DNA of 32,070 bases from Nitrospinota bacterium (GCA_016217735.1 JACRGQ010000068.1:1-32070), one strand, 5' to 3'; shown: positions 1 to 8,050, counted from the first letter of the stretch. The notes: a model not told the origin generated them from the sequence alone. Program-made: numbers and translations.

Positions 1-46
1 GAAACAGGTTCAATTGGTCAATGCTCTGTAACTCGTTCAGGCTCAT
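1..46 (-). CDS. 5' end of a probable IS transposase, cut by the window edge
   Basis: Only about 15 codons are visible, reading MSLNELQSIDQLNLF from the ATG at 46. An in-frame ATG at 58 is also possible, but the G-run that would serve as ribosome binding site touches it, so 46 is better spaced. The peptide vaguely resembles the N-terminus of integrase-type transposases, but that is memory of a pattern, not a match I can prove. Two direct repeats lie directly upstream, as at the ends of several IS families, and the opposite end of the window also stops in an IS. It could instead be the start of an unrelated small gene. Confidence 0.4.
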   Translation of the reverse strand, partial: MSLNELQSIDQLNLF

Positions 47-77
47 GATGGTATTCATCCCCCTATCATGAACAGCT

Positions 78-135
78 TTCAGACTCATTTCATGTTGGAA
101 TCACGTCCCCCCTTCAGACTCATTCCATATTGGAA
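78..135. repeat. Pair of 23-bp direct repeats, probable IS terminal region
   Basis: Two copies of a 23-bp sequence beginning TTCAGACTCATT lie at 78-100 and 113-135, 35 bp start to start, differing at two positions. They sit just upstream of the truncated minus-strand ORF. Tandem direct repeats of this size at an element end are typical of transposase binding sites, for example in IS21-like elements. The exact element boundary is not visible. Confidence 0.55.
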
Positions 136-146
136 AAGGCTAACGA

Positions 147-175
147 TTGCAATTTTTCGCCGCCGGTGCTATAGT
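147..175 (+). promoter_or_regulatory. Candidate sigma-70 promoter of the rpsF operon
   Basis: TTGCAA (147-152) and TATAGT (170-175) are separated by 17 bp, matching four and five of the six consensus bases. The position suits transcription of the rpsF leader and operon. It begins only about 12 bp beyond the IS-like repeats, so the element may have inserted at the promoter's upstream edge. Prediction only. Confidence 0.5.
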
Positions 176-202
176 CACCCCCTTGCGGAACTTGTAACCC
201 TT

Positions 203-245
203 GCTCCCGTCCGTTGTGGCGGGGGCTATAATAACCACAAGGAGG
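203..245 (+). promoter_or_regulatory. Candidate structured rpsF leader (S6:S18-type autoregulation)
   Basis: GCTCCCG (203-209) pairs with CGGGGGC (220-226), one G-U pair allowed. The loop contains CCG and then TTGTGG (214-219), which is perfectly complementary to CCACAA (235-240), right at the AAGGAGG Shine-Dalgarno (239-245). Together these could form an H-type pseudoknot that hides the ribosome binding site. Leaders of rpsF in many bacteria bind the S6:S18 complex through a CCG-containing hairpin. The position and elements fit, but assignment to that family is inference. Confidence 0.4.
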
Positions 246-250
246 AACTT

Positions 251-607
251 TTGCCGAAGTACGAAGCCGTCTATGTTCTCGAACCGGAAAAAACCGACGA
301 AGCGGTCGCCCAATACACCCAGGAGGTGAAAACTTTCCTGGAGAAGGAAGGGGCCGTCGTCGACCACATCGAACAGTGGGGAAAAAAGAAGCTGGCCTAC
401 ACCGTGGGCAAGCACCGCTACGGCCATTACACCCTTCTGCACATCACCGGTCCCGGCGAGATCGTGGCGAAGCTGGAACGCGCCTTCAAGATCAACGAAT
501 CGGTCATCAAATACATCACGCTGTGTCACCATGAAAAAACGATGCTGCGCCCCACCGTGGAAGCCCCGATGGGATTCAGCCGTGAGGGTGGCGGCGGACG
601 CTTCTAA
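251..607 (+). CDS. rpsF: 30S ribosomal protein S6
   Basis: This 118-residue protein begins PKYEAVYVLEPEKTDE and contains the S6 core, including the VDHIEQWGKKKLAY strand and the IKYITL segment, ending in a Gly-rich FSREGGGGRF tail. S6 binds S18 and the central domain of 16S rRNA in the small subunit. The open frame extends upstream to 68, but homology begins at a TTG at 251, five bases after a perfect AAGGAGG, so TTG is chosen as start. It is the first gene of the rpsF-ssb-rpsR-DUF2232-rplI-dnaB operon. The S6 and S18 genes being in one transcript fits joint autoregulation through the leader described at 203-245. Confidence 0.97.
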   Translation: MPKYEAVYVLEPEKTDEAVAQYTQEVKTFLEKEGAVVDHIEQWGKKKLAYTVGKHRYGHYTLLHITGPGEIVAKLERAFKINESVIKYITLCHHEKTMLRPTVEAPMGFSREGGGGRF

Positions 608-627
608 ACCGGGCGGGGGGATAAACA

Positions 628-1053
628 ATGGCCAGTTTAAACAGGGTATTCATGATGGGTAATATCACCCGCGACCCGGAGCTGCGCTATACGCCCGGCG
701 GCCAGGCCGTCACCACGCTCGGCCTCGCCGTGAATAGCAAATGGGGCAGCGGCGACGATAAAAAGGAAGAAACCCTTTTCATCGACATCAACGTGTGGGG
801 CAAGACCGCCGAAAACTGCGTGACCTACCTGAAAAAGGGGGCGCCGGTGTTCGTCGAAGGACGGCTCCGCTCCCGCTCGTGGGACGACAAGGAAACCGGC
901 CAGAAACGCTCCAAAATGGAAATTACCGCCACCACCGTGCAATTCCTCCCGAAGGGCGGGGGGGCCGGCGGCCCGGCGGGCGGAACGCGCCCATCCCCGG
1001 AACATGACGTGGGGGAAATGCCCGCGCCCGCGGACGACGACGTGCCGTTCTAA
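628..1053 (+). CDS. ssb: Single-stranded DNA-binding protein
   Basis: The 141-residue product starts MASLNRVFMMGNITRDPELRYTPGG, the classic SSB OB-fold opening, and continues through the FIDINVWGKTAENCVTYLKKG strands over about residues 1-108. A short Gly/Pro-rich linker leads to an acidic tip ending DDDVPF, the conserved peptide that recruits replication and repair partners. SSB coats single-stranded DNA as a homotetramer. The linker is short compared with E. coli SSB. It lies 20 bp after rpsF with a G-rich ribosome binding site, and is placed between rpsF and rpsR as in very many bacteria, so it is probably cotranscribed with the ribosomal genes and dnaB. Confidence 0.97.
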   Translation: MASLNRVFMMGNITRDPELRYTPGGQAVTTLGLAVNSKWGSGDDKKEETLFIDINVWGKTAENCVTYLKKGAPVFVEGRLRSRSWDDKETGQKRSKMEITATTVQFLPKGGGAGGPAGGTRPSPEHDVGEMPAPADDDVPF

Positions 1054-1091
1054 ACAAAAACCGACTTTTACATTAAAGGACAACCAACCGC

Positions 1092-1343
1092 ATGAGACCG
1101 AGAAACACGAAACGGAGAAAGAAAAAGCTTTACCCGCAGCGCAAAGTCTGCCGATTCTGCGCCGACAAGGTGACCTTCATCGACTACAAGGACATCAAAA
1201 CGCTGAAGGCGCTCACCACCGAACGCGGCAAGATCATACCGAGCCGCGTTTCGGGCAACTGCGCCAGACACCAGCGCTCGGTGACCGAGGCGATCAAGCG
1301 CGCCCGGAACATCGCCCTGCTGCCGTTCACGATGTCGCTGTAA
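1092..1343 (+). CDS. rpsR: 30S ribosomal protein S18
   Basis: The 83-residue, very basic protein contains [16 protein letters not shown] and the C-terminal [26 protein letters not shown] core of S18. It binds 16S rRNA as a heterodimer with S6, encoded at the start of the same operon. The CxxC plus a third cysteine (SGNC) resembles the zinc-binding form of S18, although a fourth ligand would be needed and is not obvious apart from the following His. The ATG at 1092 follows an AAGGA at 1077-1081. Start and length agree with the family. Confidence 0.97.
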   Translation: MRPRNTKRRKKKLYPQRKVCRFCADKVTFIDYKDIKTLKALTTERGKIIPSRVSGNCARHQRSVTEAIKRARNIALLPFTMSL

Positions 1344-1362
1344 CGGAGATACGGAGATAACG

Positions 1363-2382
1363 ATGGTTGCCACCAGTTCACCGGCCGCTTCCGGGGGGGT
1401 TCCGTCTCCGGGCATGACCGCCCGCGGCGGCATCGTGGGCTGGGTGGCGGCGCCCGTTTTAAGCGCGCTGCTGTTTCTATCCATCCTGTATGTGCCGGTG
1501 CTGGGAAGCCTGCTCAACCCCTTCGCCCCCCTGCCGATCATCTATTACGCCTTCACCCACGGAACGCCGGCGGGCGCCGCGGCGGTACTCGCCTCGGCCG
1601 GCGTGATCGGGCTGCTGATGGGACCCAAGGCGGGCGCCGTGTACTTCCTCAGCTACGGACTGGCGGGACTGATGATGGCGACCATGATACGCAACGGCAA
1701 AACATTCACCGCGACGGTGCTCACCACCGCCGCGGCCTCCATGGCGGCAACGGCGCTGCTGGCGTTGGCCGGACAGGGAGACTTGGCCGGACTCTATGCC
1801 GCGGCGTTCTCCGCCGTGAAGGGAATGATGGCCGAAACCATCGCCGTGTACGAAAAGGCGGGAATGCCGGACGACCAGATAGCCCTGCTGAAGGAAAACA
1901 GCGACGCCATCGCCCTCTGGGTGGTGCGGGCGCTCCCCGGCGCGATGACGGTGCTCTACCTGTCGGCGATGTTCATGAATTACGCGGCCTACGCGGCCCT
2001 CCGGAGCCGCTGGAGCTGGCTCCCGGCCGCGAGTCCGCTGGAGCTCAACCGCTGGTCGCCACCGGAAAAGACGGTGTTTTTTTTCATTATCGGCGGCGGG
2101 CTGATGCTGGTGCCGGACGATGCGGCCCACGCCGTGGGGATGAACCTGCTGATCGTAACCGTCGCCCTCTATTTCATGGGGGGGCTTTGCGTTCTCCGGC
2201 ACTGGTTCGAGCGTGGCCGGCTCCCCCGCTTTCTGCGGTGGACCATTTATATTTTAATAAGTTTTCAGCCGTTCATGATCGCGGGAACGGCTGGCCTCGG
2301 TCTGTTCGACCTGTGGCTCGATTTCAGAAAAATACGCCCTGCGAAAGGCGAAAAGGAGGATACCAATGGAAGTGATACTTAA
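1363..2382 (+). CDS. DUF2232 (YybS-like) multi-pass membrane protein
   Basis: This 339-residue protein is strongly hydrophobic, with about eight to nine predicted membrane segments: roughly 25-50, 60-80, 85-105, 120-140, 185-210, 235-255, 258-280 and 295-320. It matches what is known of the DUF2232/YybS family, whose members are regularly encoded between rpsR and rplI, as here. Their biochemical role is not established; a link to ECF-type transporter substrate subunits has been suggested from fold similarity. The ATG at 1363 follows a GGAG. The 3' end overlaps rplI by 17 bp, so the two are translationally coupled. Function is unknown. Confidence 0.85.
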   Translation: MVATSSPAASGGVPSPGMTARGGIVGWVAAPVLSALLFLSILYVPVLGSLLNPFAPLPIIYYAFTHGTPAGAAAVLASAGVIGLLMGPKAGAVYFLSYGLAGLMMATMIRNGKTFTATVLTTAAASMAATALLALAGQGDLAGLYAAAFSAVKGMMAETIAVYEKAGMPDDQIALLKENSDAIALWVVRALPGAMTVLYLSAMFMNYAAYAALRSRWSWLPAASPLELNRWSPPEKTVFFFIIGGGLMLVPDDAAHAVGMNLLIVTVALYFMGGLCVLRHWFERGRLPRFLRWTIYILISFQPFMIAGTAGLGLFDLWLDFRKIRPAKGEKEDTNGSDT

Positions 2383-2863
2383 AGAAGACGTGGAGAAATT
2401 GGGCAAGGCTGGAACCAAGGTCAAGGTGAAGGGCGGCTACGGCCGGAACTTTCTCCTGCCGCAGGGCCTCGCCATCGAGGCGACCAAGGGCAACCTGAAG
2501 GTGATCGAACAGCACATGGTGCAGCGCGCCAAGCGGCTGGCGGCCCTGAAGGCCGACGCCACGCAGATGGCCGAAGAGCTGTCGAAAGTGCGCCTCGTGT
2601 TCATCCGCAAGTCGGGCGAGGAAGGGAAACTCTTCGGCTCGGTCACCGTGACCGATATCGCCAAGGAACTGATCGGCAACCGCCATTTCCACCTCGACAA
2701 GCACAAGATTCACATCGATATGCCGCTGAAGACCGTGGGCGAACACAAGGTGGAGATAAAAGTCCACCCCGAAGTGACCGCCACCGTCACCGTGGAAATA
2801 CAGGCCGAAGCCGAAGAAAAAGCACTGACCGAAGAAGCACCGGCGGAAGGCGCGGCGGAGTAA
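2366..2863 (+). CDS. rplI: 50S ribosomal protein L9
   Basis: The 165-residue protein begins MEVILKEDVEKLGKAGTKVKVKGGYGRNFLLP, the signature of L9's N-terminal rRNA-binding domain, followed by the long connecting helix (about 45-75) and the C-terminal domain ending in EVTATVTVEIQAEA. L9 binds domain V of 23S rRNA near the L1 stalk and helps maintain reading frame. A strong AAAAGGAGG (2350-2358) precedes the ATG and lies inside the DUF2232 gene. The Ala/Glu-rich C-terminal tail (about residues 148-165) is a little longer than usual. Confidence 0.97.
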   Translation: MEVILKEDVEKLGKAGTKVKVKGGYGRNFLLPQGLAIEATKGNLKVIEQHMVQRAKRLAALKADATQMAEELSKVRLVFIRKSGEEGKLFGSVTVTDIAKELIGNRHFHLDKHKIHIDMPLKTVGEHKVEIKVHPEVTATVTVEIQAEAEEKALTEEAPAEGAAE

Positions 2864-2872
2864 CCCCGCGCC

Positions 2873-4264
2873 ATGCCGAGCGACCTCTCGCCGCGCCCGA
2901 TGCCCATGCCCGGGCCGGGGAGAGTGCCGCCGCATAATATCGAGGCCGAGCAGTCGGTTCTCGGCGGCATCCTGTTCGACAACCAGGCGATGCCCCGCGC
3001 CGTCGAATTCGTGCAGAACGGCGAGGATTTTTACAAGCCGGCCCACCGGCTGATCTACGCCGCGTTCATCGATCTCTTCAACGCGAACGAGCCGATAGAC
3101 CTGATGACCGTCAGCGAAAAGCTGCGCAGGAAAAAACAGCTCGACGATACGGGCGGCCTCGACTACCTGGCCCGCCTGATGGAGCTGATCCCCACCGCCG
3201 CCAACGTCGGCGTCCACGCCCGCATCGTAAAGGAAAAGGCGCTGCTGCGCGGCCTCATCACCACCGCCGCCGAAGTGGTCACCCTCGGCTACGAGGACTG
3301 CGAGGAGGTGGATATGGTGATCGACCGCGCCGAATCGATGATCTTCGAGATCGCCGAAAAGCGCGTCAACAAAGGCTTCCGCGACATCAAAACGGTGGTG
3401 AACGAATCTATCCAGAACGTCGAAAAACTGTTCGACCGCAAGGAACTGATCACCGGCATCCCGACCAGCTTCAAGAAATTCGATGAAAAGACCGCCGGCC
3501 TGCAAGGGGGCGACCTCATCGTCATGGCCGGCCGCCCCTCGATGGGCAAAACCGCCATCTGCATCAACATGGCGGAATACATGGCCATCGAGCAGGAAAA
3601 AAGCGTCGCCTTCTTCTCGCTGGAAATGAGCGCCATGCAACTGGTGCTGCGCATGATCTCATCGTTAAGCTCCATCAGCATGCACAAAATACGCACCGGC
3701 TTCCTCTCGCAAAACGATTGGCCCAAGATCACCACCGCGGCCAACCACCTCTACACCTCGAAAATCCACATCGACGACTCCCCGGCCCAGACCGTGCTCG
3801 ACATCCGCTCGAAAGCGCGCCGCCTGAAGGCCGACAAGGGGCTGGACATCATCTTCATCGACTACTTGCAGCTCATGAGCGGCCGCCTCAAATCCGAAAA
3901 CCGCGTGCAGGAAATCGCCGAGATCACCCGCGGCCTCAAGGGGCTGGCGCGCGAACTGGATGTCCCGGTCGTCGCCATCTCGCAGCTTTCGCGCAAAGTG
4001 GAAGAGCGCCCCAACAAGCGGCCGCAACTGGCCGACCTGCGCGAATCCGGCACCATCGAGCAGGACGCCGACCTCGTCTGCTTCGTCTACCGCGAAGAGT
4101 ACTACTCCCCCGAAAAGGTGGAGGCGCAGGGGCGGGCGCTGGTCATCATCGCAAAGCAGCGTAACGGCCCCATCGGCGACGTGCACCTGGCGTTCAACAA
4201 GGAATGCACCCGCTTCGACAACCCGGCATTCGACGAGCCGGATTTCGAAGCCTCGCAGGAATAA
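2873..4264 (+). CDS. dnaB: Replicative DNA helicase DnaB
   Basis: This 463-residue protein has the DnaB N-terminal domain (PHNIEAEQSVLGGILFDNQA from about residue 21) and a RecA-like motor. The Walker A GRPSMGKTA is near residue 220, the Walker B-type DIIFIDYLQLMSG near 325, and the AISQLSRKVEERPNKRPQLADLRESG region near 365-390. It unwinds the fork as a hexamer and recruits primase. No intein is present, although the Walker A region is a common intein site. It starts 9 bp after rplI, with the GC-rich N-terminus reading MPSDLSPRPMPMPGPG. It is the last gene of the operon, followed by a repeat and terminator. Confidence 0.97.
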   Translation: MPSDLSPRPMPMPGPGRVPPHNIEAEQSVLGGILFDNQAMPRAVEFVQNGEDFYKPAHRLIYAAFIDLFNANEPIDLMTVSEKLRRKKQLDDTGGLDYLARLMELIPTAANVGVHARIVKEKALLRGLITTAAEVVTLGYEDCEEVDMVIDRAESMIFEIAEKRVNKGFRDIKTVVNESIQNVEKLFDRKELITGIPTSFKKFDEKTAGLQGGDLIVMAGRPSMGKTAICINMAEYMAIEQEKSVAFFSLEMSAMQLVLRMISSLSSISMHKIRTGFLSQNDWPKITTAANHLYTSKIHIDDSPAQTVLDIRSKARRLKADKGLDIIFIDYLQLMSGRLKSENRVQEIAEITRGLKGLARELDVPVVAISQLSRKVEERPNKRPQLADLRESGTIEQDADLVCFVYREEYYSPEKVEAQGRALVIIAKQRNGPIGDVHLAFNKECTRFDNPAFDEPDFEASQE

Positions 4265-4281
4265 TCCCCGATTCCGAAGTT

Positions 4282-4401
4282 TCCTCCCCTCATTTGAGGG
4301 GAGGATTAAGGTGGGGTTAAAGTAATAGCCGTTCTCCTTATAAAACAGGATTGGTGCAAGCTATCCCAACCCCTCCTGCGCCTCCCCTTGAAAAGGGGAG
4401 G
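4282..4401. repeat. Dispersed composite inverted-repeat element after dnaB
   Basis: The left part is a perfect 10-bp hairpin, TCCTCCCCTC (4282-4291) with loop ATTT and GAGGGGAGGA (4296-4305), followed by AAGGTGGGGTT. The right part contains AACCCCTCC, then the hairpin CCTCCCCT/AGGGGAGG (4381-4401). The GGGGTT and AACCCC blocks are complementary, so the whole 120 bp can fold on itself. I recognise this composition as a type of noncoding repeat scattered in many GC-rich genomes. Copy number here cannot be judged from one window. Confidence 0.6.
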
Positions 4402-4409
4402 TGTTTTTT
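4381..4409 (+). terminator. Rho-independent terminator of the rpsF-dnaB operon
   Basis: An 8-bp stem, CCTCCCCT (4381-4388) with AGGGGAGG (4394-4401) and loop TTGAA or similar, is followed by GTG and six thymines (4404-4409). It also forms the right end of the dispersed repeat, so termination may be provided by the repeat. Confidence 0.65.
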
Positions 4410-4459
4410 CTTGCCGAATCACTCCATATTTCACGCGCAATCAGTATAAAATAGCGGCC

Positions 4460-5557
4460 ATGCTCAACGTGCGCATCGACCTGGCGGCCTTCCGGCACAA
4501 CCTCGAAGCCGTCAAATCGCTCGCCCCCAACGCGGCCATCCTCCCCGTCATCAAGGCGGACGGCTACGGCCACGGCATGATCCCGCTGGCGCGCGAAGCG
4601 CTCAAGTGCGGCGCGCCGATGCTCGGCGTCGGCGCGCTGGAAGAGGGCCGCGCGCTGCGCCGCGAAAAAATCGCGTCTCCGGCGCTGCTGCTGGACGGCA
4701 TTTTTCCGGAAGATGCCGCCGAAGCGGTGAAGTACCGCCTCACGCCGGTGGTCTTTTCGCTGGGGGTTGCCAAAGAGCTTAACCGTATCGGCAAGAAGGA
4801 AGGCAAAAAAATCGCCGTCCACCTCAAATTCGACACCGGCATGAGCCGCCTCGGTTTCACCCTGCACGATGCCACCGAGGCCGTGACGCAGATCGCCAAA
4901 ATGAAAAACATCCACGTCGAAGGAGTAATGACCCACCTCGCGTCGGCCGGCGACGTCCAATCGCCGCAGACCGACCACCAGATCCGCCGTTTCGAGGGGG
5001 TTTTGGAAATGGTGAAAAAATCGGGGTTGAAGCCGCTCTACATCCACGCCGCCAACAGCGCGGCCATCCTCAACCACAAATACGCGCATTACAACATGGT
5101 CCGCCCCGGCATCGCCCTCTACGGCGCGCCGCCTTCCGAAACAAAGGGGGTTGAGTTCAAGCCGGTTATGACCGTCGCCAGCCGCCTCATCAGCGTGAAA
5201 GAAATTTCGCAGGGGGAAGGGGTCGGCTACAACGCCACCTACGTCACCCCGCGCAGGAAAAAAATCGGCGTCGTTCTGGGGGGATATGCCGACGGCGTCA
5301 ACCGCCTCCTTTCCAACCGCGGCGTCTTCCTCGTTCACGGCAAGCCGGTTCCCATCGTCGGCAACGTCTGCATGGACATGGTGATGGTGGACTTGAGCCG
5401 CGTCCCCTCCGCCGCGCCGGGGGACGAAGTGATCGTCTTGGACGGCGGCGTTCCCGAAACATCGGCTGAGCACTGGGCCGAACTTGCCGGCACCATCCCC
5501 TACGAAATATTCTGCCGCCTCGGCGTCGGCCCCCGCGCGCAGCGCATTTATAAATGA
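4460..5557 (+). CDS. alr: Alanine racemase
   Basis: The 365-residue protein has the TIM-barrel opening VRIDLAAFRHNLEAVK and the PLP lysine in PVIKADGYGHG (K32). The second catalytic base is the tyrosine in GVGYNATYV (Y257). It interconverts L- and D-alanine, supplying D-Ala for peptidoglycan. The frame stays open back to 4388, but that part is the repeat/terminator, so the ATG at 4460 is the start. No Shine-Dalgarno is present; a TATAAA box at 4445-4450 lies only 9 bp upstream of the ATG, which suggests a leaderless or nearly leaderless transcript. It is separated from dnaB by the terminator and stands alone. Confidence 0.95.
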   Translation: MLNVRIDLAAFRHNLEAVKSLAPNAAILPVIKADGYGHGMIPLAREALKCGAPMLGVGALEEGRALRREKIASPALLLDGIFPEDAAEAVKYRLTPVVFSLGVAKELNRIGKKEGKKIAVHLKFDTGMSRLGFTLHDATEAVTQIAKMKNIHVEGVMTHLASAGDVQSPQTDHQIRRFEGVLEMVKKSGLKPLYIHAANSAAILNHKYAHYNMVRPGIALYGAPPSETKGVEFKPVMTVASRLISVKEISQGEGVGYNATYVTPRRKKIGVVLGGYADGVNRLLSNRGVFLVHGKPVPIVGNVCMDMVMVDLSRVPSAAPGDEVIVLDGGVPETSAEHWAELAGTIPYEIFCRLGVGPRAQRIYK

Positions 5558-5578
5558 TTTCTTTTCCGAAATAAGATG

Positions 5579-5674
5579 AACCACGAATGACACGAAGGAC
5601 ACGAATGGGGAGATCGGGAAACAGTAAAGCAAATTTATTTTTGGTTATTCGTGCTCTTCGTGCCATTCGTGGTT
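5579..5674. repeat. Inverted pair of 28-bp dispersed repeats
   Basis: A 28-bp sequence beginning AACCACGAATGACACGAAG (5579-5606) recurs as its reverse complement at 5647-5674 with three differences. The 40 bp between the arms is AT-rich. Each copy is built of repeated CACGAA-type words. It lies between alr and the convergent oxidoreductase gene. Pairs of AACCACGAATG-type repeats are known as scattered intergenic sequences in many bacteria; a function is not established. Confidence 0.65.
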
Positions 5675-5684
5675 AATAACGTTT

Positions 5685-7259
5685 TTATTGGGATAGCGGC
5701 GAGGCGGCGCGCATGATCTTTCCCATCACCTTCATCATGCCGGTTGCCCCTTCGGTGGCGGCCATCGCCATAATGCCCCCCATCATCGCCCCCACGATGC
5801 CGGGGCTCATGACGTCCGCGCCGGCCAAATAGAGGTTTTTCACCGGCGTGCCGGGGCGTGACCAAGGTTGCAGCGGCCTGTGCGGCACGCATGGAATGCC
5901 GTAAAACGCCCCCGCCGGATTCCCCTGGAAATATTCCATCGTGAGCGGCGTCGAAACGTCGTAATGCGCCACCAGTTCCTTGAAGCCGGGAAAACGGGCC
6001 TCGGCCTTCGCCAGCAGCTTTTGGGCAAGCGCCTCCTTGAAGGCGTAGTATTCCCTGTCCCGCTTCCGCCAGCCGCGGCCCGCCCACCGCTTCCACTCAT
6101 CGTAATTCGCCATCGTCACCACCTCGCCGGTATGCGCCACGGCCTTCGGATCCTTGAGCGAGGGGAAGGAAAGGAAATACATCATCGGCCCGTCTTCCGC
6201 GCCGGTGGCGGAAAACATCTCCTCGTGATCGTATGATTCAAATACCCAGGTGTTGCCGCCGTCGAAGCCGAGCCGCGCGGGGGAATCCTTGAGGCAAAGA
6301 TACAAGACGAACGCGCTGGAGCCGGCGGGAAAGGCCGCCAATTCCCGCCGGAAGGGTACCGGCACTTCGGGCGGGAGGAGCGAACAGTAGGTGTTCACCG
6401 CCCCCGCATCCGATATTACCAGCGGCGCGTGGAACGATTCCTCCGCGCCATCGACGATTGCCGCGACGCCGGTGGCGGCGCCGCCTTCCACGATAATCCG
6501 CGTCACATTCACCCCGGTGCGGACACGCCCCCCCGCGCGCTCGATCTCCGGGATAATCCCGGCGGCGATTCTTCCCGCCCCTCCTTCCGGATACCACGCG
6601 CCTTTAAGATAGTGGGTAACGACCATGCCATGCATGCCGAACGAGCTTTGCGAAGGGGGAAGGCCGTAATCGGGCCATTGCGAAGCGAGCAACGCTTTCA
6701 GCCGCGCGTCCCTGAAATGCCGGTCAAGGTATTCTTTCGTGGTCAACCGCGCAAGGCCGCCGAGCAGGGCATATGCGCCGCGCGCGGCAAGCTTCAACGG
6801 CCGCGGAAAACCGTCCGCAACCGGCCGGAAACCGTACCAGAGACCCGCATTTTTGGCGTCGCGGAAATAGCGGCGCAGGGCATCCCCCTCGGCGGGAAAC
6901 CGCGCCGCGAGGTCATCCAGATATTGCCGCGGATCGGCCCGCGCCGTAAAGGTGAAATCGGGGTAGATGAACCTCTCCAGCGTCTCCGGCATCCGGTTCC
7001 ATGCAACCCGGCCGCCGGTGAGGAAATCCATCACCTTCCGCGCCGTCTCCCCGGGGGCCATCTGCCCCACATAGTGCAGGCCGACGTCGAAATGCCAACG
7101 TCCGCGGCGCGCAAATGCGTGCGTCTGCCCCCCCGGCTGGAAATGCCGCTCCAGCACCAACACCCGGCGCTTGCTCAGCTTCGCCAGCGCCGCCGCGGCG
7201 GCAAGCCCGCCGATGCCGGAGCCGACGACGATGGCGTCGTACGAATTGTCCCGTCCCAT
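5685..7259 (-). CDS. FAD-dependent oxidoreductase, CrtI/CrtISO/retinol-saturase-like
   Basis: The 524-residue product begins MGRDNSYDAIVVGSGIGGLAAA, giving a dinucleotide-binding GxGxxG motif at residues 13-18 and the ribose-binding Glu in VLVLERH. The C-terminus carries the FAD-binding block NLYLAGADVMSPGIVGAMMGG of the phytoene desaturase superfamily. The long middle section, including a GLHYVG motif, resembles carotenoid isomerase/retinol saturase-type proteins. The substrate cannot be read from sequence, and no other carotenoid genes are here. The open frame continues upstream for 212 codons, but AAGGAG sits just before the ATG at 7259, and that ATG gives the natural N-terminus. It is divergent from ubiE, with a TATAAT on its strand (7281-7286) but no clear -35. 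Confidence 0.85.
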   Translation of the reverse strand: MGRDNSYDAIVVGSGIGGLAAAAALAKLSKRRVLVLERHFQPGGQTHAFARRGRWHFDVGLHYVGQMAPGETARKVMDFLTGGRVAWNRMPETLERFIYPDFTFTARADPRQYLDDLAARFPAEGDALRRYFRDAKNAGLWYGFRPVADGFPRPLKLAARGAYALLGGLARLTTKEYLDRHFRDARLKALLASQWPDYGLPPSQSSFGMHGMVVTHYLKGAWYPEGGAGRIAAGIIPEIERAGGRVRTGVNVTRIIVEGGAATGVAAIVDGAEESFHAPLVISDAGAVNTYCSLLPPEVPVPFRRELAAFPAGSSAFVLYLCLKDSPARLGFDGGNTWVFESYDHEEMFSATGAEDGPMMYFLSFPSLKDPKAVAHTGEVVTMANYDEWKRWAGRGWRKRDREYYAFKEALAQKLLAKAEARFPGFKELVAHYDVSTPLTMEYFQGNPAGAFYGIPCVPHRPLQPWSRPGTPVKNLYLAGADVMSPGIVGAMMGGIMAMAATEGATGMMKVMGKIMRAASPLSQ

Positions 7260-7355
7260 GAAAACTCCTTCCTGTGATTTATTATATTCCCGCCGCCGGG
7301 ATTTTCTTAAAAAATCCAATCCCCTTTGCCGCCGCAAATATGCCATCATTACGGG

Positions 7356-8050
7356 ATGGTTGAAAAAGACGCCGCGAAAATAGAGCGGATGTTCAGCGAC
7401 ATCGCCCCGCGCTACGACCTGCTGAACCGGCTGCTCAGCATGGGGATCGATCAACGCTGGCGCACCGCCGCCATAAAAAAACTCGCCCCGCGCGCGGGGG
7501 GCGTATACCTCGACGTGGCGACCGGCACCGGCGACGTGGCGCTGGAAATCTTCCGCCAAAATCCGAAGGCAAACGTGGTCGGCGTCGATTTCGCCCACCA
7601 AATGCTGGTTATGGGGCTGCCCAAAGTCAAAGGCACAACGATCCGGCTGGGGCGGGGCGACGCGCTGAACCTCTCCTTCCGCAACGCCACATTCGACGGC
7701 GCAACCTGCGCCTACGGCATCCGCAATTTCGCCAACCTCTCCACGGGGCTGCGCGAGATCAACCGGGTGCTCAAGCCGGGCGCGTCCATCGCCATTTTGG
7801 AATTCACCACCCCGCCCAACCCGCTGGCGCGGGGACTGTACCTTTTTTATTTCACCCGGCTGCTCCCGTTTATCGGCCGGCTTGTCTCCGGCCATCCGGA
7901 AGCGTACACATACCTGCCGCTATCGGTGATGGACTTCCCCGGCGGCGCGCACCTTAAGGAGATTTTTGAAAAATGCGGCTTTGTGGATGTAACGGTCGCG
8001 CCGCTGACATTCGGCATCAGCGGCCTCATAACCGCCCGGAAACCGGAACG

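Noticed and set aside
78-135. Direct repeats as a minimal CRISPR
   Set aside because: Two copies only, with a 12-bp spacer; the position at an IS-like end explains them better.
227-232. TATAAT as the -10 box of rpsF
   Set aside because: No -35 at suitable spacing, and transcription would begin at the Shine-Dalgarno; the 147-175 pair is better.
5685-7895. Open frame of 736 codons suggesting a long N-terminal domain on the FAD oxidoreductase
   Set aside because: The extra 212 codons lie antisense to ubiE and a good AAGGAG plus ATG at 7259 gives the normal FAD-binding N-terminus.
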